A model generated the notes under the pieces. It was not told the origin of the DNA. It searched no databases and saw only the letters and a program-made list of their open reading frames with translations. From assembly GCA_034113365.1 (NCBI GenBank), contig JAXEXP010000083.1:1-57054 (forward strand): a stretch of DNA of 57,054 bases. Direction: 5' to 3'. The DNA comes from Spyradocola sp034113365 (GTDB lineage Bacteria > Bacillota > Clostridia > Christensenellales > UBA1750). Numbering within the stretch: the first letter of the stretch is position 1; each line of letters starts with the position of its first letter. Below, in pieces: positions 8,209 to 16,299 of this stretch. Position numbers and translations under genes: made by a program.

Positions 8209-8631
8209 TCAAGAATGAGCGTTTTCGACGAGGGCGGCGTTCGCAACGGTTCCGCCGCTGACCCTTTTTCCCGCCTGTTCAAGCGGTCTCTGCGCGATGG
8301 CAAAGAGCTTCTCCTGCAGGCCGTTGACCGTGATCGTCCTGCGGAACTCGCAAAGCGACGCTGCGTCCGGCACCTGCTCGCCCGCCGCGCGATCCAGCTT
8401 CATGAATGCCATCATGGCACGGCTGTCGCAGATCACGTCCTCTACAGCATCATCGGGCAGATGAAACCAGATCTGCAGCAGGAACATGCGCAGCATCTGC
8501 TCGGTTCTGCGCGCTCCGCCCGGCCAATGCGGCTCCATCAGCCTGACGCACGCCTCCCACGGGATCAGCCCGTCCATCTCCATCAGAAAGGCTTCCCGCT
8601 TTGTCCGGTGCGGTCTTGTGCTGCTTTCCAT
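8209..8631 (-). pseudogene. IS5-family transposase remnant (N-terminal part only)
   Basis: The 140-residue frame resembles the N-terminal helical domain of IS5/IS1182-type transposases (MDGLIPWEACVRLMEPHWP, LQIWFHLPDDAVEDV, PDAASLCEFRRTI). It stops just where the family's first catalytic Asp motif (GTIVDAT) is expected; here it reads GTVANAAL, so the Asp is lost, and the rest of the DDE domain is missing. It cannot be active. No terminal inverted repeats were found. The remnant abuts the ribosome binding site of the PHP gene. Confidence 0.75.
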
Positions 8632-8658
8632 TCTTCCTCATTCCTTCCCTGTTGCTAT

Positions 8659-8686
8659 AGTATAGCACTTCTCATCAGCGGGTCAA
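8659..8686 (-). promoter_or_regulatory. Promoter reading into the IS remnant and the PHP operon
   Basis: On the minus strand, TTGACC (8686-8681) and TATACT (8664-8659) are 16 bases apart, upstream of the transposase remnant. As no other promoter is obvious before the PHP gene, this may now drive the PHP-flavoprotein-fucosidase group. Confidence 0.5.
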
Positions 8687-8760
8687 ACTTCGTTTTTACA
8701 AATCGCTCCGAGTGAGGGGATTTCGAGTGAAGCCGAGAAATCTCTCAGTACTCTGGAGCA

Positions 8761-9561
8761 CTAAGTCGAGTGGCGCCATTTGCCCGGCGGCACGGAATAG
8801 GTCTGGCGGAAGGCGCGGATGAAGTTGTTGACGTCGGCAAAGCCGCATTTGACCGCCACGTCCGTCACGGGCAGGTCGGTGGTCTCCATCAGCTCGCGGG
8901 CGTAGGACAGGCGCAGCAGCTTGATGTACTGCTTGGGGCTGTAGCCCACCTGTTCGTGAAAGCTGTGCGTCAGGTGGCTGGGGCTGACGAAGAACTTCGC
9001 TGCGACCTGTGCCACGGACAGCTCCTGTGTAAAGTGCCGGTCGATGTATTCCTGCGCCTCGCGCACACGCCCCGCGACGGGGCCCGGGCAGGCGGCGAAG
9101 TTCTCCGGACAGGCGCGTCGCGTCAGCACGAGCAGGCGCTTGAGTTCCGCCTCGGCCATCTCCCGCGCGCAGGGCAGGTCGGAGAGGTATTCCCGATGCA
9201 GCGAGGCAAAGATCGCGTCGGCATCCGTGCGGCTGCTTCGCAGGGGCACGCAATGAGTAAAGCCCCTCGGCCGGCTGGTAAACACGGCCGTCAGCGACGA
9301 GTGCGGGAATGCGCGCGTCAGCTCGGCCAGCGACAGGATCGCAAAATACCGCTCATAGGGCTCGGACAGCACGCGCACCTGATGCTCCTCCAGCGAGGAG
9401 ATGAACAAAAGGCAGCCCGGCCCGGCGGTGTAGTCCACCCCGCCGATGGTGAAGCGCGCCTTGCCGCGCTTGACATACACCATCTCGCAGGAGAGATGGC
9501 TGTGGCGGTGTTCGGGCGCCTGGCTCACGCTGTGCTGCAGATCTGTGATGAGCTTCTTCAT
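8761..9561 (-). CDS. AraC-family transcriptional regulator
   Basis: A 266-residue regulator with an N-terminal cupin-like sensing domain (HRHSHLSCEMVYVKRG near residue 18, then a GPGCLLFISSLEEHQ segment) and a C-terminal double helix-turn-helix domain (from about residue 170: LSVAQVAAKFFVSPSHLTHSF and LPVTDVAVKCGFADVNNF). This layout is typical of sugar-responsive activators. Its start lies 1 base after the stop of the 2-hydroxyacid dehydrogenase gene, so they form one transcript. It may control that gene and the divergent OYE-SDR pair. Confidence 0.9.
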   Translation of the reverse strand: MKKLITDLQHSVSQAPEHRHSHLSCEMVYVKRGKARFTIGGVDYTAGPGCLLFISSLEEHQVRVLSEPYERYFAILSLAELTRAFPHSSLTAVFTSRPRGFTHCVPLRSSRTDADAIFASLHREYLSDLPCAREMAEAELKRLLVLTRRACPENFAACPGPVAGRVREAQEYIDRHFTQELSVAQVAAKFFVSPSHLTHSFHEQVGYSPKQYIKLLRLSYARELMETTDLPVTDVAVKCGFADVNNFIRAFRQTYSVPPGKWRHST

Positions 9562-9562
9562 G

Positions 9563-10570
9563 TCAGGCCATCGTCTCCAGCATAGCGGGCGTCACTTCGT
9601 AGCGCGGCGCTTCGCCCGAGAGTATGCGCGCACACTCGTCGGCCATGTATGCGCCCATACGCGCCACCTCCCGGCCCATCGAGCCCGCGATGTGCGGCGT
9701 GAGGAACACGTTGGGCAGGCGCAGAAGCGGACTGTCCGCATCGGGCGGCTCGGGGAAGGTGACGTCCAGCAGCGCGGTGCGGTCGGGGCATTCCTCCATT
9801 GCGCGGGCGAGGGCGGCCTCGTCCACCTGCGCGCCGCGTCCCGTGTTGATGAACGTGGCGTTGGGCAGCATGGATCGCAGCAATTTCTCGTCGATCATGC
9901 CCACGGTGGAGGGCAGGTTGGCCACATGGTTGGAGATGATCTGGCAGGTCGAGAAGATCTCCTCCAGCGTGGCACGGCGCGCGCCCAGCGCAGCAAGCGT
10001 CTCGTCGGACACGAAGGGATCGTAGATCAGCACCTCGTATTCATAGGCGCGCAGGCGCTCGGCGACCATGCGGCCGATCATACCGGCGCCCAGCAGGCCC
10101 ACGCGGATGCGGTAATTGCAGGGCTGCGATGCAACGAATCGCTTTGCATCATCGCGGTCGTGGTCGCGGTAGCGGCGCATGGCCTGGAAGCACCCCTTGC
10201 CCGACAGCACGATCTGCGAGACAGTGTACTCGGCCACGGGCACCGCGTTTGCCGCCCATGCAGAGATCACGCGCACGCCGCGCGCCAGGAAGGGGCGCGC
10301 AAAGGCCTGCACCGAGCCCGCGCCGTAGAACAGGACCTGCAGGTTGGGGAAGATCTCCGCGATGCGCTGCTGCGTCAGCGCCGGCATGCCCCAGGTGGAC
10401 AGCAGCACGCGCACGTCCTTGACCTCTTCTGCCCGCGCCGCGAGCGTCTCCTCCGTCAGCACGCCGGGCAGCAGGTCGAGCAGTTCATTCAGCCGCTGCC
10501 GCACACTTTCCGGGTAGACCCGGTCGATCAGTTCCGGTGAATTGGTGATGAACGCCGCGCGCATGCGCAT
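9563..10570 (-). CDS. D-isomer-specific 2-hydroxyacid dehydrogenase family protein
   Basis: A 335-residue NAD(P)-dependent dehydrogenase. The central Rossmann motif VGLLGAGMIGR, the late NTGRGAQVDE segment with the catalytic Arg-region pattern, and TPHIAGS with the catalytic His identify the family. AAAGGAGGAG precedes the ATG at 10570; a second in-frame ATG lies two codons on. The substrate, a 2-keto/2-hydroxy acid pair, cannot be told. It shares a transcript with the AraC regulator and is divergent from the OYE gene, suggesting a small inducible catabolic unit. Confidence 0.87.
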   Translation of the reverse strand: MRMRAAFITNSPELIDRVYPESVRQRLNELLDLLPGVLTEETLAARAEEVKDVRVLLSTWGMPALTQQRIAEIFPNLQVLFYGAGSVQAFARPFLARGVRVISAWAANAVPVAEYTVSQIVLSGKGCFQAMRRYRDHDRDDAKRFVASQPCNYRIRVGLLGAGMIGRMVAERLRAYEYEVLIYDPFVSDETLAALGARRATLEEIFSTCQIISNHVANLPSTVGMIDEKLLRSMLPNATFINTGRGAQVDEAALARAMEECPDRTALLDVTFPEPPDADSPLLRLPNVFLTPHIAGSMGREVARMGAYMADECARILSGEAPRYEVTPAMLETMA

Positions 10571-10674
10571 GCAGACTCCTCCTTTATTCGTGTGATTTGC
10601 ATATTCTCATTGTAGCAGAACGCACGCCGGATGAACAGCCCTCATCTGCAATAAAATCGGCAAAACCTGCACAG

Positions 10675-10686
10675 GACGGTACCGTC
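10675..10686. promoter_or_regulatory. Perfect 12-bp palindrome between divergent operons
   Basis: GACGGTACCGTC lies near the middle of the 229-base gap between the divergent 2-hydroxyacid dehydrogenase and OYE genes. It is not followed by a T tract. A regulator-binding site is possible, but AraC proteins usually bind direct repeats, so the link to the neighbouring regulator is only inferred. Confidence 0.4.
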
Positions 10687-10799
10687 GTTTTTGGCATGGA
10701 GCGCAGATTCCGCATAGTTTTTGCGTGATTTGTGCGACCGCGCGGCGGGGAAATGTCGTATGCTGGATCTATCGAAACGCTATGACAGGAGGAATGTGC

Positions 10800-12107
10800 A
10801 TGTTCACCTGCAAGACACTGGAGGAGCTTCGTCAGGCGGCGGAGCGCGCCGGGGTGCAGCTGCCCCTTTCCGACGGGTATGACGCGCTGCGTCGCCCGCT
10901 GACCGTTGCCGGGCGCGTGCTGCCCAACCGCATCGCCATCCAACCCATGGAGGGCTGCGACAGCGAATCAGACGGCACACCGGGCGAGCTGACGCTGCGC
11001 CGCTATGATCGGTTTGCGCGCAGCGGTGCGGCGCTGATCTGGTTTGAGGCGTGCGCCGTGCGGCGCGAGGGGCGCGCCAATCCGCGGCAGTCCTTCCTGA
11101 CGCCCGGCAATCTGGACGACTTTCGCCGCCTGACCGAGCGCATTCGGCAGACGGCGGTGCAGGCGGGGCACGAGCCGCCGCTGCTCATCCTGCAGGCGAC
11201 GCACTCGGGGCGGTATTCCAAGCCCGACGGCGCACCCGCGCCCATCATCGCCTACAACAACCCGCTCTTTGAAAAGGACGGCCCTCTACCCGCCTCCTGC
11301 ATCATCTCCGACGACGAGCTGTTCCGTTTGGAGGACGACTTTGCGCACACGGCGCAGCTTGCGCAGGCTGCGGGCTTTGACGGCGTGGACGTCAAGTGCT
11401 GCCACCGCTATCTGGCCAGCGAACTGCTCTCGGCGCACACCCGGCCGGGCGCGTTCGGCGGCAGCTTTGAGAACCGCACGCGGCTGCTGCGCGAGAGTTA
11501 CGGCAAGGCAAAGGCCGCTGTCACGGGGGATTTCCTCGTCACCTCGCGCCTGAACGTGTACGACGGCTTCCCCTACCCCTACGGCTTTGGCGTGCGGGAC
11601 GACGGCAGCCTGGAGCCCGATCTGACCGAGCCCATCCGGCTGGTGGGCGCGCTGCGGGAGATGGGGCTGCAGCTGCTGGACGTGACCATCGGCAACCCGT
11701 ATGTCAACCCGCACGTCAACCGCCCTGCCGACTGGCAGCCCTATCCCCTGCCCGAGGAGCCGCTGAAGGGGCTTGCACGCATGATGGACTGCGTGGGCGG
11801 CATCAAGCGCGCCTTCCCTGGGCTCGCGGTGATCGGCTCGGCGTTCTCGTATCCGCGCGCGTTTGCGGGGAATCTTGCTGCGGGCGCGGTGAAGGCAGGC
11901 GTGTGCGATCTGGCGGGCTTTGGGCGGATGGCGTTCGCCTACCCAGAGTTTGCGGAGGATCTGCTGTCCGGGCGCGGTCTGGACATGAAGAAGTGCTGCG
12001 TCGCCTGCGGCAAGTGCTCGCAGCTGATGCGCCTGGGCGGTATGGCGGGCTGCGCGGTGCGCGATCCCTACTACACCAAGCTGTACAAGGAGCTGACTGC
12101 AAAATGA
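10800..12107 (+). CDS. NADH:flavin oxidoreductase, old yellow enzyme family
   Basis: A 435-residue FMN-binding TIM-barrel protein. RVLPNRIAIQPMEGCDSE near residue 40 is the characteristic start of the barrel; the substrate-binding segment with GVDVKCCHRYLASE and the late CCVACGKCSQ cysteines suggest an iron-sulfur site like that of 2,4-dienoyl-CoA reductase relatives. The C-terminal FAD/NAD domain of those enzymes is absent. The start at 10800 is 7 bases after AGGAGG. Its stop overlaps the SDR start (ATGA). The natural substrate is unknown. Confidence 0.83.
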   Translation: MFTCKTLEELRQAAERAGVQLPLSDGYDALRRPLTVAGRVLPNRIAIQPMEGCDSESDGTPGELTLRRYDRFARSGAALIWFEACAVRREGRANPRQSFLTPGNLDDFRRLTERIRQTAVQAGHEPPLLILQATHSGRYSKPDGAPAPIIAYNNPLFEKDGPLPASCIISDDELFRLEDDFAHTAQLAQAAGFDGVDVKCCHRYLASELLSAHTRPGAFGGSFENRTRLLRESYGKAKAAVTGDFLVTSRLNVYDGFPYPYGFGVRDDGSLEPDLTEPIRLVGALREMGLQLLDVTIGNPYVNPHVNRPADWQPYPLPEEPLKGLARMMDCVGGIKRAFPGLAVIGSAFSYPRAFAGNLAAGAVKAGVCDLAGFGRMAFAYPEFAEDLLSGRGLDMKKCCVACGKCSQLMRLGGMAGCAVRDPYYTKLYKELTAK

Positions 12108-12901
12108 ATGTCATTTCGGGCAAGGGACACAATGCGCTGGTGACGGGCGCGCGGCGCGGCATCGGGCTGGGCATCGCAAAGGCGCTGCTGCGCGAGGGCT
12201 ACCGCGTGATGCTGTGCAGCGTGACGCGCGGGCCGGAGGCGGCAAAGGACATCGCGCCTGAGCTGGACGCGCTGGGCGACTGGCGGTACGTGCCCTGCGA
12301 CGTGTCGGACGAGGCGCAGCGCGCGGAGCTGTTTTCCGCGGTGCAGCGCGAGTTCTCCGGGCGGCTGGACGTGCTGGTCAACAACGCGGGCGTCGCGCCG
12401 CGCGTGCGGCTGGACGTGCTGGACACCACGGTGGAGAGCTACGAGCGCCTGATGCGCAACAACGCCGAGGGCTGCTTCTTCATGTGCCAGGCGGGCGCGC
12501 GGATGATGATTGCGGGGCAGCAGGCGGGCTTCCCCGATTACCGCCCGCGCATCGTCAACATCTCCTCCATCTCGGCCTACACCTCCTCCACCTCGCGCGG
12601 GGAATACTGCACCTCCAAGGCAGCCGTGTCCATGACGACGCAGCTGTTTGCCGACCGGCTGGCCGAGCACGGCATCCCGGTGTTCGAGGTGCGCCCCGGC
12701 ATCATCCTGACGGACATGACCGCGGGCGTGCGGGACAAATACGAGCATCTCGTGCATGAGGAGGGAATCACGCCCATCCGCCGCCTGGGCACGCCGGACG
12801 ACGTGGCCAATCAGGTGCTCGCCGCCTGCTCCGGCTTGCTGGACTTTGGCACCGGCACCGTGCTCAATGCCGACGCGGGCTTCCACCTGCGCCGCCTGTG
12901 A
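12104..12901 (+). CDS. Short-chain dehydrogenase/reductase
   Basis: A 265-residue SDR with all classical motifs: TGARRGIGLG for cofactor binding, NNAG, the catalytic Ser in NISSISAY, and YCTSK (Tyr-x3-Lys). A 3-oxoacyl-ACP reductase-like or sugar dehydrogenase role is possible. It is translationally coupled to the OYE gene by a 4-base overlap, so the two probably act on the same pathway. The 265-residue frame starts at the overlapped ATG. Confidence 0.88.
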   Translation: MNVISGKGHNALVTGARRGIGLGIAKALLREGYRVMLCSVTRGPEAAKDIAPELDALGDWRYVPCDVSDEAQRAELFSAVQREFSGRLDVLVNNAGVAPRVRLDVLDTTVESYERLMRNNAEGCFFMCQAGARMMIAGQQAGFPDYRPRIVNISSISAYTSSTSRGEYCTSKAAVSMTTQLFADRLAEHGIPVFEVRPGIILTDMTAGVRDKYEHLVHEEGITPIRRLGTPDDVANQVLAACSGLLDFGTGTVLNADAGFHLRRL

Positions 12902-12968
12902 GCGCCCAAGTCCGGCAGACCTTCCTTGCCGCCCCAGGAGGAGCCCGGCGTCCGTCGAGGACGCCATA

Positions 12969-13013
12969 GACCCTCCCGCCCCTCCCCCCTTGTGGGGGAG
13001 GGGCGGGAGGGTC
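12969..13013. repeat. Perfect 20-bp GC-rich inverted repeat
   Basis: Positions 12969-12988 pair with 12994-13013 without mismatch around a CTTGT loop. There is no T tract, so it is not a standard terminator, although it could slow transcription after the SDR gene. It lies between convergent transcripts. Confidence 0.8.
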
Positions 13014-13038
13014 ATCTTTCCCCCGGCCGCCGGCGGGC

Positions 13039-13076
13039 AAAAAAGAGACGTCCCGCAGGACGTCTCTTCCTTTTTT
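13039..13076. terminator. Bidirectional intrinsic terminator
   Basis: AAGAGACGTCC (13043-13053) pairs with GGACGTCTCTT (13058-13068). An A run lies before it and six T follow, so it works on both strands: for the OYE-SDR unit (plus) and for the L,D-transpeptidase (minus). Confidence 0.8.
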
Positions 13077-13083
13077 CGCGTAT

Positions 13084-13752
13084 TTACTTCAGCTTCGGAG
13101 GCAGCAGGGACTTGTTCAGCTCCTCGTCCTTGTCGCAGTCCATCACGAACACCTTGGTGCCGGCCAGGCAGTTCTCGAACATCCACTTGATGTCCTCGTC
13201 GAGCATGCGGATGCAGCCGTGGGAAGCGGGCGTGCCCAGCTTGCGGTAGGAGGTGCGGCTCATGGTCGAGACGTCGGGCTTGCTGTAGAGCAGCGAGTGG
13301 AAGAAGTAGTTGCCCTTGATGTGCACCGCGTAGCGCACATAGGTGTTGTAGGTCTTGAACAGTCTCCACTCCTTGCGCTCGGCATCCGACAGCGTGAACT
13401 CGCCCTTGGGCGTGGGGTTCCTCTTGGTGCCGGTGGAGCAGATGAACTGATGCTCGATCTGATCGTAGTGACCGGAGGAGGACTCGCTCAGGATCGTGAT
13501 GACCTGATTGGTGCGGTCGACCTTGATGACGTAGGGCATGTTGTAGGTGTACCAGTCGGCGACGTAGATGCCGTCGGTGGAACCGGTGCTCTGCTCCACC
13601 TTCTCAGGCGTTTCGGCCTTTCCGGTGTAGGTGGGTTCCTGCGCGCGGGGCGCCTCGTCGTAATCGGGATAATAGGTCACCGCCAGCGCGCTGGCCGGGA
13701 AGCACACCATCACCAGTGCGAGAACGAGCAGCGAAGAAATCAGTTTTTTCAT
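13084..13752 (-). CDS. L,D-transpeptidase (YkuD domain), secreted
   Basis: A 222-residue exported protein with a clear signal peptide (MKKLISSLLVLALVMVCFPASALAV). The catalytic SHGCIRM motif with the active Cys lies near the C-terminus, in a YkuD fold that starts around residue 65. The enzyme should form 3-3 cross-links in peptidoglycan or attach proteins to it. The start is ambiguous: a GTG at 13764 sits too near GGAGG, so the ATG at 13752 is preferred. It is monocistronic, with a terminator just after it. Confidence 0.88.
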   Translation of the reverse strand: MKKLISSLLVLALVMVCFPASALAVTYYPDYDEAPRAQEPTYTGKAETPEKVEQSTGSTDGIYVADWYTYNMPYVIKVDRTNQVITILSESSSGHYDQIEHQFICSTGTKRNPTPKGEFTLSDAERKEWRLFKTYNTYVRYAVHIKGNYFFHSLLYSKPDVSTMSRTSYRKLGTPASHGCIRMLDEDIKWMFENCLAGTKVFVMDCDKDEELNKSLLPPKLK

Positions 13753-13851
13753 TTCAGTGATCACACCTCCAAAGTCTGTTGGAAATATTATGACATATTT
13801 GTTACGATTTGACTAGCCCCCAATTTGCTTTTTTGCGTTCAATTTTATCGC

Positions 13852-13880
13852 TTGACAAGCAGGGGCGCGCCTGCTAGCAT
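13852..13880 (+). promoter_or_regulatory. Promoter of the Eis-like gene
   Basis: TTGACA (13852-13857) and TAGCAT (13875-13880), 17 bases apart, 44 bases before the start codon. Confidence 0.7.
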
Positions 13881-13923
13881 GGAGGCGTGAGTATTCCAGC
13901 AAACAGAAACGGAGATGAAAACC

Positions 13924-15120
13924 ATGCAGGCACGCAGGCTGCGCACGCCCGAGGAATACGTGGAGGCCGTCAAGATCTCCACCATCGCCTTTGTGGGCAA
14001 GTGCGACCCCGAAAAAGTCCGCGCGGGCGTTGAGGAGGAGATGCGCAGAAACGACGGCTCTGCCGAGTTCTGGGGCGCGTTCGGCGACGACGGCGCCATG
14101 ACCTCCCACATGATCAACAACATCTATCACATACTCTACGACGGGCGCATCGTGCTATGCGGCGGCGTGGGCAACGTCTCCTCGCTGCCCGAATACCGCA
14201 GGCAGGGCGGCATCCGCAGCATTTTCCGCGAAAAGTTCGCCGACATGCGCCAGCGCGGCTTCGTATTCTCGGCGCTGTATCCCTTTTCGCACGAGTATTA
14301 CCGCAAGTTCGGCTATGAGTTCTGCCATGCGCCGCTGCGCCAGCGGGTGGAGGTGAAGGATCTTTCCATCTTCCCCTGCCCGTATCAGGTGCGGCTGCAC
14401 CAGTGGGGCGAGAGCATCCAGCCCTTCAAGGACGTCTACCAGAAGTTCATACTGGGGCGCAACATGGCCATCGTCCGCTCCGAGCGGCAGTGGGACTGGA
14501 TCGAGGGCGATCCGTACAAGGACAACGCATACCGCTACCTGCTCTCGGATGAGAGCGGCGCGCACGCCTATGTGATGTTCAAGCCCGAGGGCGGCGGCGA
14601 CACGCGCAAGGCCGTGATCCGCGACATGGCATGGGACAGCCGCGAGGCGCTCTACGGGCTGCTGGGCTTCCTCTACCGGCTCAGCGCGCAGTACGCCTAC
14701 GTCGAGGGCGTGTTCCCCGCCGAGGTGGACTTCCGCACGCTGATCCCCGAGCCCTACCGCGTCGAGCAGAAGGTGGATACCCACGGCATGTACCGCGTGG
14801 TGGACGTGCCCAAGGCGCTGACGCTGATGCGCCATCCGCAGGGCAGCGGCAGCTACACCATCGCGGTGCGCGATGCGTTTATCGAGGAGAACAGCGGGAC
14901 GTATGCCGTCAGCTACGCGGACGGGAGCGCCGTTTCCGTCGAGCGCACCGGCGCGCCGGCCGACCTGACCTGCGACGTGACGACGCTGGCGCAGCTGGTG
15001 CTGGGCTACGCGCCGCTGTCCACGCTGCGCCTGCGGCCCGACGTGGTGGTTTCGGGCAACGAGGAGACGCTCAAGGCCGTGTTCGTCAAGAAGAACTGCT
15101 ACTTTGCCGATTACTTCTAA
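13924..15120 (+). CDS. Eis-like GNAT N-acetyltransferase
   Basis: A 398-residue protein with the Eis layout: an N-terminal GNAT domain with the acetyl-CoA loop LPEYRRQGGIRSIF, a second degenerate GNAT domain, and a C-terminal sterol-carrier-like domain. In Mycobacterium Eis the C-terminal carboxylate of a terminal Phe acts as base; this protein also ends in Phe (FADYF). Relatives acetylate amines, including aminoglycosides, on several positions. An ATG at 13915 touches GGAG directly, so the ATG at 13924, 9 bases from it, is chosen. It has its own promoter and terminator. Confidence 0.83.
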   Translation: MQARRLRTPEEYVEAVKISTIAFVGKCDPEKVRAGVEEEMRRNDGSAEFWGAFGDDGAMTSHMINNIYHILYDGRIVLCGGVGNVSSLPEYRRQGGIRSIFREKFADMRQRGFVFSALYPFSHEYYRKFGYEFCHAPLRQRVEVKDLSIFPCPYQVRLHQWGESIQPFKDVYQKFILGRNMAIVRSERQWDWIEGDPYKDNAYRYLLSDESGAHAYVMFKPEGGGDTRKAVIRDMAWDSREALYGLLGFLYRLSAQYAYVEGVFPAEVDFRTLIPEPYRVEQKVDTHGMYRVVDVPKALTLMRHPQGSGSYTIAVRDAFIEENSGTYAVSYADGSAVSVERTGAPADLTCDVTTLAQLVLGYAPLSTLRLRPDVVVSGNEETLKAVFVKKNCYFADYF

Positions 15121-15135
15121 ACCCTGCGGACAGGC

Positions 15136-15192
15136 AAAAAAGAGCGGGCCGCCCTTCCCGGACAATCCGGGAGAAGGCAGCCCGCCTTTTTT
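15136..15192. terminator. Bidirectional terminator between convergent genes
   Basis: GCGGGC (15144-15149) and the following bases pair with the segment ending in GCCCGC (15180-15185), with an A run before and seven T after. It ends both the Eis-like gene (plus) and the ECF S-component gene (minus). Confidence 0.8.
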
Positions 15193-15200
15193 ATGCCTGC

Positions 15201-15704
15201 TTACGTGATCTGCGCGCGCTGCGCCAGCTTCCTGAGCAGGTACAGCAGCGGCTTGAACAGCGCCAGCGCCGCCAGGAAATTGCCCACACAGTGCGCGATG
15301 TCGAACATCAGGCCCGACACCCAGGAGGCGATCATCGCCTGCCAGCCCACGAAGAAGAAGTGCGACAGCTCGCACAGCGCGCCGAACGCGAGGCCGAACG
15401 CGCCGCTGAGGATCGCCCAGCCCAGCGTGGACTCCATTTTGCGGAAGCACCAGGTCAGCCCGGCCAGCACCGCCCAGATGTACAGATAGGTGATCCACCA
15501 GGTGGAAAAGCCGTAGAGCAGCCCCTCCAGCACCGCGAAGGCATAGATGACATACAATACCTTGGGGCCGAACACCAGCGTGTAGACGATGACCAGCAGC
15601 GACACCAGCTCGATATTGGGCAGGAAGGACAACGCCACCTGCGCCACGAACAGGATCGCCGTCATCAGGCCCAGGATCACCAGCTCGCGCACCTTGAGCT
15701 TCAT
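15201..15704 (-). CDS. ECF-type transporter S-component (vitamin/trace compound uptake)
   Basis: A 167-residue, very hydrophobic protein with about five to six membrane helices and the short N-terminal basic start (MKLKVRELVILGLMTAIL) usual for ECF substrate-binding components. S-components capture a vitamin or metal chelate and dock to a shared EcfAA'T module, which is not in this window. It starts 6 bases after the stop of the DUF4430 gene and has no strong ribosome binding site, so it is probably translated by coupling. That partner suggests a cobalamin-like ligand, but the substrate is unproven. Confidence 0.75.
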   Translation of the reverse strand: MKLKVRELVILGLMTAILFVAQVALSFLPNIELVSLLVIVYTLVFGPKVLYVIYAFAVLEGLLYGFSTWWITYLYIWAVLAGLTWCFRKMESTLGWAILSGAFGLAFGALCELSHFFFVGWQAMIASWVSGLMFDIAHCVGNFLAALALFKPLLYLLRKLAQRAQIT

Positions 15705-15710
15705 CGCGGT

Positions 15711-16118
15711 TTACCAGCCGGTGGTCAGCGTCAGCTCAAAGGCGTCGCCGTCGTAGATGGGGGTGGTGTCAACGCCGGTGTTGAGCATCTCGCCGCCCTT
15801 GGTCACGCACCACCACTCCTGCGCGGAGTCGTCGGCGGTGTAGCCGTCCACGGTGGTGATGAACAGGCCGTACTCGCTGTCAGAGCCCTGGACCAGGTCC
15901 ACCTGCTCCAGCGCGCCGCGCAGCATCTCTTCATCGGTATCGATCTCCACCACTCGCTCGGTCGCGTCCTTGTGCACGACGGTGACGGTGATGTGCTTGG
16001 CGCCCGCAGCGGTGTCGGGACGGGTGGCAAAGTAGACGCCGGCAAAGATCGCGACGACCGCAACCAGCGCGACCAGCGCCCAGATGAGGTTTTTCTTCTT
16101 GGTAGACTTGTTGGTCAT
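15711..16118 (-). CDS. Membrane-anchored DUF4430 protein (transcobalamin C-terminal-like domain)
   Basis: A 135-residue protein: a basic start, one membrane segment (about residues 9-31, IWALVALVAVVAIFAGVYF) and an outside domain that matches the DUF4430 pattern, ending in the typical YDGDAFELTLTTGW. This domain resembles the C-terminal domain of intrinsic factor and transcobalamin. The start at 16118 follows AAGGAG; a longer frame from 16181 lacks one. It precedes the ECF S-component by 6 bases. A role as surface binding partner for the transporter is inferred. Confidence 0.75.
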   Translation of the reverse strand: MTNKSTKKKNLIWALVALVAVVAIFAGVYFATRPDTAAGAKHITVTVVHKDATERVVEIDTDEEMLRGALEQVDLVQGSDSEYGLFITTVDGYTADDSAQEWWCVTKGGEMLNTGVDTTPIYDGDAFELTLTTGW

Positions 16119-16299
16119 GAAAATAACACTCCTTGTTCTGAATTGTGAACCCATGATACCGTACAAACTACGTTTTGTCAATCGCAGCGCATGACAAATG
16201 TTCCATATTGTGAAATCTTATGGAATATTTCAAAATCCATATAGGCATTTGCGGGAGTTTGTAGTATAATGTAGAAAAACTAAATAAGGATGATGGATC

